Origin: Mytilisepta virgata
Taxonomy: Eukaryota; Mollusca; Bivalvia; Mytilida; Mytilidae
DNA: 64,000 nucleotides
Reading direction: 5' to 3'
Assembly (NCBI GenBank): GCA_028015205.1
Contig: JAPWFG010000015.1
Location: 4,030,001-4,094,000, forward strand
Both the position numbers and the translations under genes were made by a program. Below the pieces are notes generated by a model. It worked only from the letters and a program-made list of their open reading frames with translations, was not told where the DNA came from and did no database searches. Shown here one piece after another: positions 45,413 to 57,918 of the stretch; position 1 is the stretch's first letter; each line of letters begins with the position of its first letter.

Positions 45413-46284
45413 AGGAGTAGGCATTTGACAACTAATGCAAAGTATCACGATTGAACTCTGAAAAGTACAATGTACTGAAAATATAGCAAACAGTTTCTGA
45501 ACGAGCACCCATAGTATGGAAATTTGAACTAAGCATATAAATTAGCTTGGCCTACAAGGTAGAAATTCGTAAAGTATGTGACACACCTGTAGAAGGAGAT
45601 GAACAATCTCACAAAGTATCAATATTAAACTTCAAACAGCCCAGAAAATATATTGTACATATAATTGTGAAGCATGCATTCACAGTCAGACATCAATATA
45701 ATTCTTGATTTGGGCCTTTATTAAAAAAAAACTGCTTACCAACTATCCTGTTAAATCTAACATTTATTCAACTAAACTACAATATCATTCCGTCCTTGTA
45801 CTTATATAACTTACATCAGTAGCTAGCTGCTTGTTTGTGTTTTTCATTTATAAACTGTATTTGCCAATAGAAAATTCCCATTGTATTGCAATGTAAAGCG
45901 AGTGTTGGGATGGTGACAATGTCTAAAAATTGATCATTCAGGCTTCTTGTGATAAATGATTTATTTTTTGTTTATAACAGAATCTTGTTCCAGTTTTATA
46001 TTGGGTCCTTTTCATGTTTTAAGCAAAAGTTCTCTAATATGCAAGAGATATATTTTGTTGTGGTCTTTATTATTACCGGTAAAATATTCCATACAAACTG
46101 TTGCAACCTAAAAAAAATTACATCATACGTAAATTTTTTTTTATAAAGTCTTCTATTTGAAAAGTAACTAAGTGAAATGTACGCATCGACAAACCTTAAT
46201 AAAATAAATTAGGCTATATTGCAGATATCCATGACATTTTCCATGCAACGAGAATATAAGATACTGCATTGAATATTGAACTAG
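45413..46284. other. Spacer, nothing recognised
   Basis: No ORF of protein character; ordinary AT-rich sequence. Confidence 0.4.
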
Positions 46285-48300
46285 AGGCTCCCAGAAGCCT
46301 GTGTCGCTCACATTAAATCATTTGCAGATTTAAAGCAATATAAATCGCTTGACTATGTTTATCTTGACTGGCAGTCTTGAGGATAAAATTTCTGATTAGC
46401 ACACTGGTTCCAAATTGATCACTGGTTTCAAACAAGAAGAGCTTTTAAATGTATTTTCCCACAGGGTGTTAGTTAACCACCTTGAATGGTCCAGGCCAAC
46501 AAATAATATTTTGATAAAAAGACCTTCTAAGGACCATTTCTGCCAAATTGAGTTCCACTTTACTCACTGGTTTAGGAAAAAAGACATCAGTGAATTTTAC
46601 CATAAAGTTAAACTAAGTTGGCCATCTTGGACAGCAGACAGGGTCATCGCATACAATTCTGTGAAAGGATCAACTGAAGACCATTGCTACTAAGATTGGT
46701 TCCAATTTGCATACTGATTTCAGACAATATTTTTTTGTCAGTTTTCCCATATGTTTGGCTCTGGCTTTGGATGGAAATCTGGGTCATCGGTTACAACTTT
46801 AACTAAAGGCTCCCAGGAGCCTGATCGCTTAACTGGACTATGTCCATCTTGACTGGCAGCCTGGAACTTTGCTGTCAAGTTTCAATTTCAAACAAGAAGA
46901 CCTTTCAGTGATTTTTCCAGTTAGGTCCTATGTTAAACACTGTTCGGCTCTGGTAGCCATCTTGGATGACGGGTTGGGTCGTAGGATATAACTTTTTTGC
47001 CAAATGGCCCAGTGGTTTTAGACACGAAGATCTTTAAGTAAATTTCCCATAGGTAACTATGTTTAACAATGTTCAGCTGTGGTGGCTATTTTTTATGGTA
47101 GACAGGGCCATCGGATACAATTCTTGAAGAGGACCACCAAAGGACCATTGCTGCTAAGTTTTGTTCTAATTGGCTCAGTGGTTTCAGATATTAAGAAGAT
47201 GTTAATTACCCATAGGGTTCTATGTTAAACTATGTTCGGCTCTGGCGTCCGTCTTGGATTACAGCTGGGGAAATTGGATATAATTCTGAAAGCGGACCAC
47301 CTAAGGACCATTACTGCCAGGTTTTCTTCCAATTGGACCAGTGGTTTCAGACAGGAAGATCTTTAATTAAATTCTCCATAGGGTCCTATATTATACTAGG
47401 TTTCAAAAAGAAGATCTTTAAGTAAATTTCTCATAGGGTCTTATGTTAAACTATATTCAGTCCTGGCGGCCATCTTGGATGATGGGCCAGGTCATCAGCT
47501 ATACTTCTGAAAAAGGATCATTTAAGGACCATTCTTGCCAAGTTTCGTTCCGATTGGCCTAGTGGTTTCAGACAAGAAAATCTTTAAATTCTCCATAGGG
47601 TCCTATGTTAAACTATGTTTGGCTCTGGTGGCCATCTTGGATGATGGGCCCGTCATCGTATATAATTCTGAAAGAGGACCACCTAAGGACCATTTGCTGC
47701 TAAATTATAGTCCAATTGGCCAAGTGGTTTCAAGCCGGAGGCAAGAACATCTTTAAGTAACTTTCCAATAGGGTCCTATGTTAAACTGTGGCCATCTTGG
47801 TCATCTTGGATGACAGTCGAGGTCATTGGACATTTTTCTGAAAGAGGACCACCTAAGGACCATTATTGCTAAGTCCAATTGGGCAAGTGGTTTCAGTCAA
47901 GAAGGTTTTAAAGTAAATTTGCCATAGTGTCCTAATGTTAAACTATGTTCGGCTCTGGCGACAATCTAGGATGAGGGGCCGAATCATCGGATATAATTCT
48001 GAAAGAGAACCACCTAAGGACCATTGCTGCTAAGTTCTGTTCCAATTGGCTAAGTAGTTTCAGAGAAGATCTTTAACGGAAATTTTACTACGACGACGAT
48101 GACGACGGACGCCAAGTGATGGCAATTGCTCACATGGCCCTTTGGGCCAAGTGAGCTAATAAAGGAACATCTAAGGACCATTGCTGCCAATTTTGGTTCC
48201 AATTGGCTTACTGATTTCAGGTTTAAAATAAAGACAGATGGACGACAGACCCCAATTGATGGCAATAGCTCACATGGACCTTTGCAAAGGGGAGCTAAAA
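46285..48300 (+). repeat. Array of about 165-bp units with Helitron-like ends
   Basis: About ten diverged units built from 'catagggtcctatgttaaac', 'tatgttcggctctggtggcc', 'atcttggatgatgggcc', 'gaaagaggaccacctaagga', 'ccattgctgctaagtt' and 'ccaattggctcagtggtttc'. Starts 'ctagaggctcccagaagcct' near 46282 and again near 46800. Two ends near 48145-48160 and 48270-48297 show 'gctcacatggccctttgggc' followed by AGTGAGCTAA: a GC hairpin just before CTAA, as at Helitron 3' ends. ORFs inside (46415, 47222, 47535) are by-products. The family recurs at 18690-19130 and 20790-20950. Confidence 0.75.
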
Positions 48301-49787
48301 ATGAATGATTTAACAGTCTTAAATAATTGAAATCGTCTTTTTGTAATTCATTAGCGTGTAAACAAATTTTAAAGCACTCATGGATGACCGAAACACATTT
48401 AAAGCATGAAGGCGGTCGGTCAACGCCTTTACACCCCTATGAACCTACTAAAAGAAGCAATTACTTCTTATAATATTACATCTGAAAAATAGGAAGATTT
48501 TGGCCACAATTGAAATTTACTACTTTTGGTACAACATTTTATCCCTGGGCCCCTATTTTCAAAATCCTATAACTTTATTTCACCTGTAAATACATATGAC
48601 AATACTGTGAAAAGTCTAGGTCACAAGCTTAAATGCACATTTTTTATAAATTCGACTACCTGCGAACACTAAAGTTTGCAATTGATCTACAGATGGTATG
48701 CAATCATTATAAAAGAAATAACGCCCCTAATCGCAACAACAGAAGATACATGTAAGAAGTTGACAGACGCCCAAATGGAAAATCGTACCGTGTCACGTAC
48801 GAACAGTTAAAGTTATAGGCTAGTGGCTACGATTTAAAAAAAAAATAAATGTTTTATAGAAAATAATAAGACAATCCTTCAAAATGGTCTAGAGAAATTT
48901 TTTGTGTAAACAAATCACCGATGACTAAAAAATCAATCTAATTCCCGCCCCTATACATATGACCTCAACATGACCTGTTACCGTGGAAATCGTGCGCTTG
49001 CGTATAGCGAAAGTTGCTGAAGAAAATGTCTACACAAAGTAAATAGTAGTAGTCGACCAAGATCATTTACTGTTTCTGCTAAAAAAAAAAAGAAATTGCA
49101 AAGTTGGTTTTGCAACGCCTACGAAACGTATGATATTTGCCAGGCGTCAAATTGGCAAGAAGAGGCTGGGAATGAAATACATTATCATAAACTTCATCGA
49201 TTGAATCATCACGTGTTTGATATTTACGATTTTCCAAAATAGCTCCTCAATGTTATTGTTTTACTGTAACTAAAGCTTTTTACGCTAATTTTCTCAAAAT
49301 AAATGTGTGAAGGTTGTAATTAAAATGAATAAAATAAATTTGAAATGCATTACAGTGTTTACGTTCCACTTCTTGGAATTAGATTATTTTGGGCAACAAA
49401 TATGAAGCTCGGTCATTTCCGTTAAGACTTACCGATTGCACAAATAATCCAATAGCATCTAACAGTTCGCAGGCACGCGGGGAACGTACACACAGAGACC
49501 AAGTACACAGTGAGGCCAAACGTCATCATACTATAAATAAAATATATGAATATGCTCAGAGATAAAAATAGAATACCGTACGCTACATTTATATTTTTGT
49601 TTTCCCGAATGGAAAAAATAATATAAAAGTAATATAACATGATTTATAACAATGAAACTAATTAATATCTTTGATTTTTTACTACATCTGTTAAACAATT
49701 ATTTTTAATCATGATTTAGCCGTTGTTTTGTTTTGTTTTTGTTTTTACGCTTCGCGAAGTTTCAGAGGCTTTCTTTATTTACCAACC
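48301..49787. other. Spacer with remnants of the 160-bp family
   Basis: 48540-48720 carries blocks related to 22080-24850 (in inverted order: 'acaatactgtgaaaagt', 'aggtcacaagcttaaa', 'agatggtatgcaatcat'). Elsewhere nothing recognised; the ORF 49422-49640 has no domain. Confidence 0.4.
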
Positions 49788-49810
49788 GGGGGGGGGGGGG
49801 GGGGGGGGGG
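49788..49810 (+). repeat. Poly(G) run, 23 bp
   Basis: Uninterrupted G run followed by 'tctggataatattaggggg'. Further G runs of 8-18 bp at 50461, 51410, 51836, 51861, 52077 and 55924 belong to the same kind of T/G-rich repeat sequence. Confidence 0.9.
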
Positions 49811-50559
49811 TCTGGATAATATTAGGGGGTGTAGTCCTGTAACATAGGACCTCTGTCCGATATTTGTCATACATATTTGTTTTCTAAATTTTTCTTTTTA
49901 CTTATTTTGCTATTATTATAAGGTGGGTCAAATTTACGGGATGAAACATTTTCGGGGAGGGCTAACATTTTGAATTTTGTGATGTTAATTTTGTCATTTC
50001 TTGAGATGGCACATAAAATATGTCTTGATTAATGCTTTTGCTGAATAATTATCTGTGGGTAATATATTATCTACCACAAGTGGTAGAAATGTGAATTTGT
50101 CAAGCTGTATATCTGTTCGTTCATTTGCTTGTCGTCAAAATATAATTTTCATTCATGCATATATTATGAAAAGCTGAATCCATCACTGGAAAAATTAAAC
50201 TGTTCTGCAAGATCTCAATCCATTATATTTTTCTTTGTAAAAAAACCGAAATTTGAAAATTCAGTGAATGGTGGAGGAAGAGATATACTACACTTATTAA
50301 ATCATTCAAAAAGGTGGAGGTGAAATAAATTTTGAAGGAATAAAGCATTCTCTTGTTTCCAATAAATCTTTAACAATGCAATAATCTACTACATGATTCT
50401 GTAATGTTGACAACAAACGTATAGCTATTATGGAGCACCCATTTGATTTTTAAGGCGAGGGAGGGGGGGGGGGGCGTCATGGAAGGATGCACAATTTGGT
50501 GAAAAAAAAGGCAGGATCAAAAATCCTCAGAAAAAACAGGCAGGATAAAAAATCCTGCG

Positions 50560-51420
50560 GTCGTATATTGGTATGACGCTGGCGTCGTCGTCGTCGTCGT
50601 CTGCGTCGTCGTCGTCCGTCGTCAGCGTCGTCGTCCGAAGACATTTGGTTTTCGCACTATAACTTTAGTATAAGTTAATAGAAATCTATGAAATTTAAAC
50701 ACAAGGTTCATGACCACAAAAGGAAGGTTGGGATTGATTTTGGGAGTTTTGGTCCCAACAGTTTAAGAATCAGGGGCCAAAAAGGGGCCCAATAAGCATT
50801 TTTCTTGGTTTTCGCACAATAACTCTAGTATAAGTAAATAGAAATCTATGAAATTTTAACACAAGGTTTATGACCACAAAAGGAAGGTTGGGATTGTTTT
50901 TGGGAGTTTTGGTCCCAACAGTTTGGGAATTAGGGGCTAAAAAGGGGCCCAAATAAGCATTTTTCTTGGTTTTTGCACAATAACTTTAGTATAAGTAAAT
51001 AGAAATCTATGAAATTTAAACACAAGGTTTAGGACCACAAAAGGAAGGTTGGGATTGATTTTTGGAGTTTTGGTCCCAACAGTGTAGGAATTAGGGGCCA
51101 AATCGGGGTCTAAAATTAAACTTTGTTTGATTTCATTGAAAATTTAACTATTGGGGTTCTTTGATATGCCGAATCTAACCGTGCATTTAGATTCTTAATT
51201 TTTGGTCCCGTTTTCAAATTGGTCTACATTAAGGTCCAAAGGGTCCAAAATTAAACTTAGTTTGATTTTAACAAAAATTGAATTCTTGGGGGTTCTTTGA
51301 TATGCTGAATCTAAACATGTACTTAGTTTTTTATTATGGGCCCAGTTTTCAAGTTGGTCCAAATCGGGGTCCAAAATTAAAGCTAAAAAGGGGTAATTTT
51401 TTTTTTTGGGGGGGGTGGGC
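50560..51420 (+). repeat. Tandem array, about 163-bp unit, headed by a CGT microsatellite
   Basis: Head: (CGTCGT)n-rich run at 50580-50637. Three units begin 'ttttcgcactataactttag' at about 50648, 50811 and 50971, each with 'aatagaaatctatgaaattt', 'accacaaaaggaaggttggg', 'agttttggtcccaacagtt' and 'aggggccaaaaaggggccc'. They are followed by shorter units with 'ttggggttctttgatatgc' at about 51150 and 51288. Non-coding. Confidence 0.8.
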
Positions 51421-52320
51421 AATTCTCCACAGCATATTGTATTACACAAGAAGCAGAAAATTGAATATAAATTCAAATCATATGACCAATTCTAAGTTCT
51501 TTATTTCAGTTATTCTGTGTCAAAAACCTATTATGTGTCAAATATTTGAAGAATTTTTCAATTGCACAGTATTGCGCAATAGCAAGAAATTGATATGTGT
51601 GCCCTGTTATCAAAACTTTATTATTAACAAATTCCATTGGAAACTCTAATGAACTTCATTGGAAATTTGCCAATATAAAATGTGCTGATGAAGCTTTTTT
51701 GTTTATCTTATCTAAACTGCTTTTAAATTATGTATATTTAAAATTTGCCATCCATTACTATGATGTCATTTTCTATTTTAATATGTTATGGTGTATTTAA
51801 ATGGGCTGTTATGGTTGCAAAGTATAAAGAAATGGGGGGGGGGGGGGTTGAAAACAAAATTTAGGGGGGGGGAAATGAGAAATTGGGGAGGGGGTTTTTT
51901 TCTCATTTCATATTTCATAAATTAAAAAGAAAATTTCAAATTTTTTTTTAGCAAAAAAAGGGGGGGTTACAATAAATTTTATTGTTTTTTGTTTTTTTGG
52001 GAGGGGGGGTCAATGTGCAACTTCATAGTGTATTGCACAAAAGCTAAAAAAAAGGGGTAAATTATTATTTTTTTTTGGGGGGGGGGGGGGGGGGCGGGCA
52101 ATTCTCCACAGCATATTGTATTGCACAAGAAGCAAAAAATTGAATATAAATTGAAATCATATGACCAATTCTAAGTTCTTTGATTTCAGTTATTCTGTGT
52201 CAGAAACCTATTATGTGTCAAATATTTGAAGAAATTTTCAATTGCACAGTATTGCGCAATAGCAAGAAATCTTCAGTTGCACAGTATTGCGCAATAGCAA
52301 GAAATTGATATGTGTACCCA
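51415..52320 (+). repeat. Direct duplication of about 190 bp, 670 bp apart
   Basis: 51416-51605 (gggcaattctccacagcata .. tcaaatatttgaagaattt .. attgcgcaatagcaagaaat) recurs at 52090-52310 with few changes. In the second copy the terminal block CAGTTGCACAGTATTGCGCA ATAGCAAGAAAT is itself doubled (52242-52300). Both follow a T-then-G homopolymer. G-rich sequence lies between. A shorter piece recurs near 52962-53005. Confidence 0.75.
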
Positions 52321-55300
52321 ATTTTAAATTTTAAATTGGTTATTTCTGATTTATATATAAAAACAAATAATACTGATATGGTTTGAATAGGTAAATTAAA
52401 AATTTTTAAGTTCTTAGACAACATTCATTTAGGCTTTTTACTTGACGTTTGTCATTTAGTGAAGGGTAAACTTCATTAAATTAAAACACAAAATAGGAGT
52501 TGAAGCTATATGTTTAGCATTGATTAGCAGTTGACCATTAAAAGATACTTATCTTAACAAAGTATGTTTCAAATTTTAACAAGATATATTGAGCACATCG
52601 AAGTCTACACGATTTTTAATTTACCTAAAAATTGTCAATTTTGTAATTTTTCGTGCACATTTGATTTTTTTACGGACAAGGCGACATAACTCCAGAACAA
52701 CATCTGACTTTAATACGGTAACAGTATAGACATGATAGAGGAGCCTAAGGAAATTTCAGTCTAGTGAGTCTTTTTAGCAACTTCAAACTTTGATCACAGA
52801 TACAAAGAACTTCGCAATATTTTGTAACCATTTTTCACCATTTTAGTAAGGATGATTTAAGTTTTTTTAGAATAATTATGAATATTTACACTGGAAACAA
52901 TAAGAAAAATGTGTTCATGTACTTATTAATAAAGTTTCATTTTTTAAGTAGAAAGGCTAATTCATTCTGTGTCAGAAACCTATGCTGTGTCAAATATTTA
53001 TTCACAATCCAAATTCAGTATTTTATCAAGCTTGAATGTTGTGTTCATAATTGCCCCAACTATTCAGGGTTCGACATCTGCGGTCGTATCTAGCTGCGCC
53101 CAGCGGAGCATTTTATTACACATCGAAAGGTAAAGCCATTTATAAATAATAAACACGGTACCTATGTCGAATGTTATTTTTAGAAACTGTGTGTTGATTA
53201 TTGAACTTACAAACTTCGACCTATACCTTTCTCTGTGTTTCAATAGACAAAGTCGAGTTCAGTGTGGTATTTTAGCTTTAAATCATTTAATTAAAAAGTA
53301 ATCAATTTTTAGAAATAACAGGGACGTATATAACAGATTTACAATAAAGTTATTTTTAGAAACGGGCTAGCGCTTTGACCAAAACACATTTACACATTAT
53401 GGTTGCTATTTTCGTGTATTTCTAAAATATGTTTCAACATAGTGGTTTTTTTTGTTTGTTTGTTTTTTATTTGTTTGTTTTTTTATGCTCAGAACTTGTA
53501 ACGAAAGGGATGTTAATCTCTCAGTATTTCTTTGATACAACAATATTTTTTTTACGTCGTCGCTCAGACTTTCACTTATAAATTTTGATTTACTCCCCAC
53601 AAAATTATCCTGGAAAAATTGTCGGAAAGCTGATTTATTGCTGATTTACACGATTTAATTTTCAATCACAGAATAATAAAATTCTAACGTTAAATGAATA
53701 GTAAATGCATGTGGGGTTCTTTCCCCGTGAAAAGAGGTCGTAGAAATGTCGAGAAACCGTCCAATAAACTGGCAACTGACAGTTATCAATAATTAACGAT
53801 TGGATGAAAACTGGAAATCAAGAAAATTTCGTAACTTTAACTCATTAGTTAATCTGTTAAATTTCATCATAATATTATGAAATTTTACCTTGATAAAGCT
53901 CTTTGAATTGGCTTTAATAACCATATAAAATTTATGCGGGAGAGATTTGTTACACTGCAATTTTCCATTGACTGAAATGACCACGCTCACGAAATTTTAC
54001 ATGTAAATTTTTGAGGTAAAAAACTTTAATTTATTCAATATTTCTTGTACTAAATATTTAACTAAATTTAAGAAAAATTTACAGACCACGCCTCGAAGCT
54101 TCCTATTTTCAGGCATTTAACTTTCAACAGAGACGTATTATATGTCTCTGCTTTCAACAATAAAATATTTTTGGCAAAAATATATAGTGATCGCCCGTGT
54201 GCGTCGTGAAGTTAAAAAATCCGAGAATGTTTTCTAAAAAAACAAAAATTATGCAAGTTTTGGGGCAGAATTTCTCTGCTTTGGAATAAAATTATTGGGA
54301 AAAAAATTACACCATACCATGCAGCTGTCTTTTATCTCCAAAATGATACATTTACATTATATACATTAAGATCAGTAGAAAAATGTAGATGTAGGGTAGT
54401 CGGTAGTTTACCATAGTTTCAACAGAGAAATGGTCCAAAACATGTCGATTTACAGTTAAATAGAGCACGACATAGAAAATATAGGAAAATCTTCAGTGAC
54501 GTATCCCTTTGTATATTGGTCCCAGTTCAACCGAACTTTAGTGTAGTGGTTTTTGAATAGTCCCTTTAAAAATTGTGAGGAATGGTCCTTGGATCAAGAA
54601 AGTTAAGACATTGTGTTCACTCTTTGTTAAGACCTTTATATTAAACATTATAAATCTCGAGATCTATAGATGAGAAATATTGAACTTCTATATTAATAAC
54701 CGGGAATGAAGAACATTGAAACTGTACATTTTACATATATAAATGTGTCACATAAAAAAAGAAAACATTTTTTACCGGTCCAAATATTTGGTGCGTGCAC
54801 CAATGAATTTTCTTGTTTTCCTCCTTTTATAATAATAGAAAATATTAAAACAATTACGAATTTCAGTTTATATGCCTTAGTACATAAAGAAGTCAAATAA
54901 TGAAATAATGAAATCACATTATTTTATGGTTGAATGCTTAGAAGGATTACTTTAAAAAATATCAAAAGTACCGCAGTCATGGGTCACTCTGAAATATCTG
55001 TTATTATTCAGTACGATAGGAAATTAAGGTGCATGCAGGAGGTACCTAATTGGGCTGTATTTCAGCATGTTAATCTGCAACTGAATATAAAAAAAATAAT
55101 GTTTATCATTTTAACACTTCCATGAAAATCAAGTTTTGGCAAATATAGAATGTGTAAGTACATAGAATACACGTCGGTATAGCTGCAAAAATTCAATTCT
55201 TTAGACTTTGAATTATGATTTCAATTCTTTTAAATTATATATTATTGCCATATAATGATATAAATGTAATTTCCTTTTTATTGATATAAAGTTTACTAGG

Positions 55301-55789
55301 GGTCGCCAGATTTTTTTTTTCGTATATTACATTTATTACTATATGTAGAGAGGAAAATAAACGTCAAAGGGTCCAAATAAGGTTAACGTCGCAATGGTAA
55401 ATGTAGATTTTTAGTGTTTTTACAGACAGGGCATAAGTTTGAATGATTACCACAGCAAAAATGAAGGGATGACCCTATATCATTTATCATCAATAAAATG
55501 GAATAGCTGACAGCAATTCCATATAATTTGATAGATATTTCTAGGAATAAGTTTTTAAGAAATGACGATTTAAAGTGAAATTATTTTCTTCGGCAGTTTT
55601 TATATGAATTCTACAGTGAAAGACATTTGTTTATTTTAAGGATATTAATTCAAATTTATTGAAAAAATATAATTAAATTTTTTCGATATTTAGATGCAAT
55701 GTCAAAAATTCTACCTGTGTATAAAATTTCATTAAAATCCATAATTTAGCGGATTTAGACAACTTAAACGAACCTGTTCCATTGATGTT
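52321..55789. other. Long AT-rich stretch without recognised genes
   Basis: No domain-bearing ORF; those at 52878, 54693-54917 and 54934 look like chance. No arrays. A (TTTG)n-like patch is near 53445-53480. Confidence 0.4.
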
Positions 55790-55890
55790 GTCCATTCCTC
55801 ATACCGAATTGGCAGCATGGCGAGTGTCCTGCATGAAGCAGATACTGCTTACTCTTCCGGAGCACCTGAGTCTACACCAACGTTTTTATA
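55790..55890 (+). repeat. 3' UTR copy of the Penelope-like family
   Basis: TGCATGAAGCAGATACTGCT, TACTCTTCCGGAGCACCTGA and a following 'gtttttata' match 20430-20500. Confidence 0.55.
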
Positions 55891-55894
55891 CCCC

Positions 55895-56810
55895 CCGCAA
55901 ACATAGTTCTTTTTTTTTTTTGAGGGGGGGGGGGGGTATATAGGAATCAGCCTGTCCGTCTGTCTGTCTGTCCTGAATTTTTTTGGACACGCAGTTTCCA
56001 AACATTCCTTATCAGAGGTTAATGAATGTTTGCATACTGTTAGACCCTAGTACGTAGATGTGCGCATGCGAAGTATGTCCTGGTCCAATACTTTTTCCAT
56101 AATTTTATAGCCTTTTGGACTTAGAAATTCTGTCTATCCCCCAATTTTTTTTGTACCCGCAGTTTCTCAAACATGCCTTATCAGAGGTTAATTAATTTTG
56201 CATACTATTAGATCCTAGTACTTAGATGTGCGCATGCGAAGTATGTCCTGGTCCAATACTTTTTCCCATAATTTTATTCCCTTTTGGACTTAGAAATTAT
56301 ATTCCCCAATTTCTTTTGTACCCACAGTTTCTCAAACATGACTTATCAGAGGTTAGTTAAACTTTGCATACTGTTAGATCCTTGTACGTATATGTGTGCA
56401 TGCGAAGTATGTCCTGTCCAATACTTTTTCCATAATTTTATACCCTTTTGGGCTTAGAAATTCTGTCTATCCCCCAATTTTTTTTTGTACCCGCAGATTC
56501 TCAAACATGCCTTATCCGAGATTAATTAAACTTTGCATACTGTTAGATCCTAGTACGTAGATGTGCGCATTCGAAGTATGTCCTGATCCAATACTTTTTT
56601 CCATATTTCTGTTCTGGTCCAATACTTTAGTCTTTTATTAGATATGCAAATAATAAGGATTTCATTGATCAATTAGCTCCTCATAGCTTTGCTAAATTGG
56701 GCTTCAAAATTTTATAACACTGATTCGATATCAGTTTGTTGGTAAATTAACAGCAGCGAGGGGTATAGTTTGTGAGGTCCCCTCGCAGTTCTAGTTTTGG
56801 TGGGGTCCAT
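55895..56810 (+). repeat. Tandem array of about 180-bp units bounded by matching ends
   Basis: Opens with 'ataccccccgcaaacatag' and closes with 'gaggggtatagtttgtgag', 'gtcccctcgcagttctag'. Between, about four units repeat 'aaacatgccttatcagaggt', 'gcatactgttagatcctagt', 'acgtagatgtgcgcatgcga', 'agtatgtcctggtccaatac' and 'ggacttagaaattctgtcta'. A CTGT microsatellite (gtctgtctgtctgtc) is at 55955-55972. Non-coding. Confidence 0.75.
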
Positions 56811-56950
56811 GTTGTTTATATGTTTTTTAGTTTTTAAGTGTAATGTTTGTATTGTTTTGGTATTTTCTTCGTTGTTCTCCGGAGTTTGTCAGTTATTTTC
56901 GATGTTCCACTCCTTCGAATATCCCTTTTGATATTTCTTGACTTTACTTA
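56811..56950 (+). repeat. Dispersed repeat, copy of 19225-19345
   Basis: Shares 'tcgttgttctccggagtttg', 'tcagtt-tttcgat' and 'tccttcgaatatccctttt' with 19255-19330. Confidence 0.55.
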
Positions 56951-57918
56951 ATTGACTAGAAAAACCAAAACGGCTTTAAATCCATTTTTGTAACGTTGTT
57001 TCATTCATTACACCACTTTGTTTAAAAGGAAGAAATAAAAACTAAAGGGGTTCTAGATTGCATTATTACAGTCAAGAGCTATTTCTCGTTGAACAAGAAC
57101 TTGAACTTATTTATCTATGTGTTTACAAATATTTTTGTACTTGATTGGATGTCAAATCATTCGCCTTGACCAGAAATAAAGGAAGGTTTTGGATCCAACA
57201 AATTAAACTAGTTTCACCCCACCGCATATTATGTTAGTCTGTCCCAAGTCAGGAATATTTTGGCTACTGTCCTTCTTTATTTGATAATTGAATAACGATA
57301 AATAAAGATTGACTATTTTTTCGGGGCAATGTATTCAAATTTGTGAGGATTCCCACTGTGTCCCACGATTTTTACATGTTCTTATGCCCTAGATGAAAAT
57401 ATTTTGTAAATGTTGCTACATGTAGAAATATTGCACATGCTAGTTTTATTCCCTGGAGAAGTAGGCAAAGGGAAATAGTATCGTACCTCGTTATCAGGCA
57501 TTATCCCCGTATTTCGTAAAATCCGGGAATAAAAAAGGCATTTATATTTTGACCAATATTAGCACAGCAAATGGTTATCAAAACAAAATCCATCTTGATG
57601 TCTTAGTGTTTCACATCTGTAATTCAATCCCTTTGATATTTTATTACACATTAAAATCACGCAGTTTTTGATGAATGATGTTTTATATCGACATCCGGAC
57701 TCGGCATGTACGTTGTCAGCACATTAATTTTAAAAAAAATGTATTAATTTAACTAGGTGAAACAAATATTCGATTTAAGAACCAGAATAAAAATACCGAC
57801 GCTAGAAGATAGTGGGCAAAAACAAGGCGAATACAATGTACGTGAGAACACTAAAATTGCAAACAAATACTATAAAGACACACCCAAAGGATGGAATCAA
57901 AATATGTACATAGACAAT
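56951..57918. other. Spacer, nothing recognised
   Basis: The ORF 57757-57966 runs into the following array; its first 45 residues have no recognised domain. Confidence 0.35.

Noticed and set aside
46415..47756. Protein-like ORFs of 67-92 aa
   Set aside because: They coincide with units of the 165-bp repeat, and equivalent frames in neighbouring units are closed.
49788..49810. G-quadruplex regulatory element
   Set aside because: A homopolymer can form quadruplexes, but similar G runs occur throughout the T/G-rich repeats here and there is no gene nearby to regulate.
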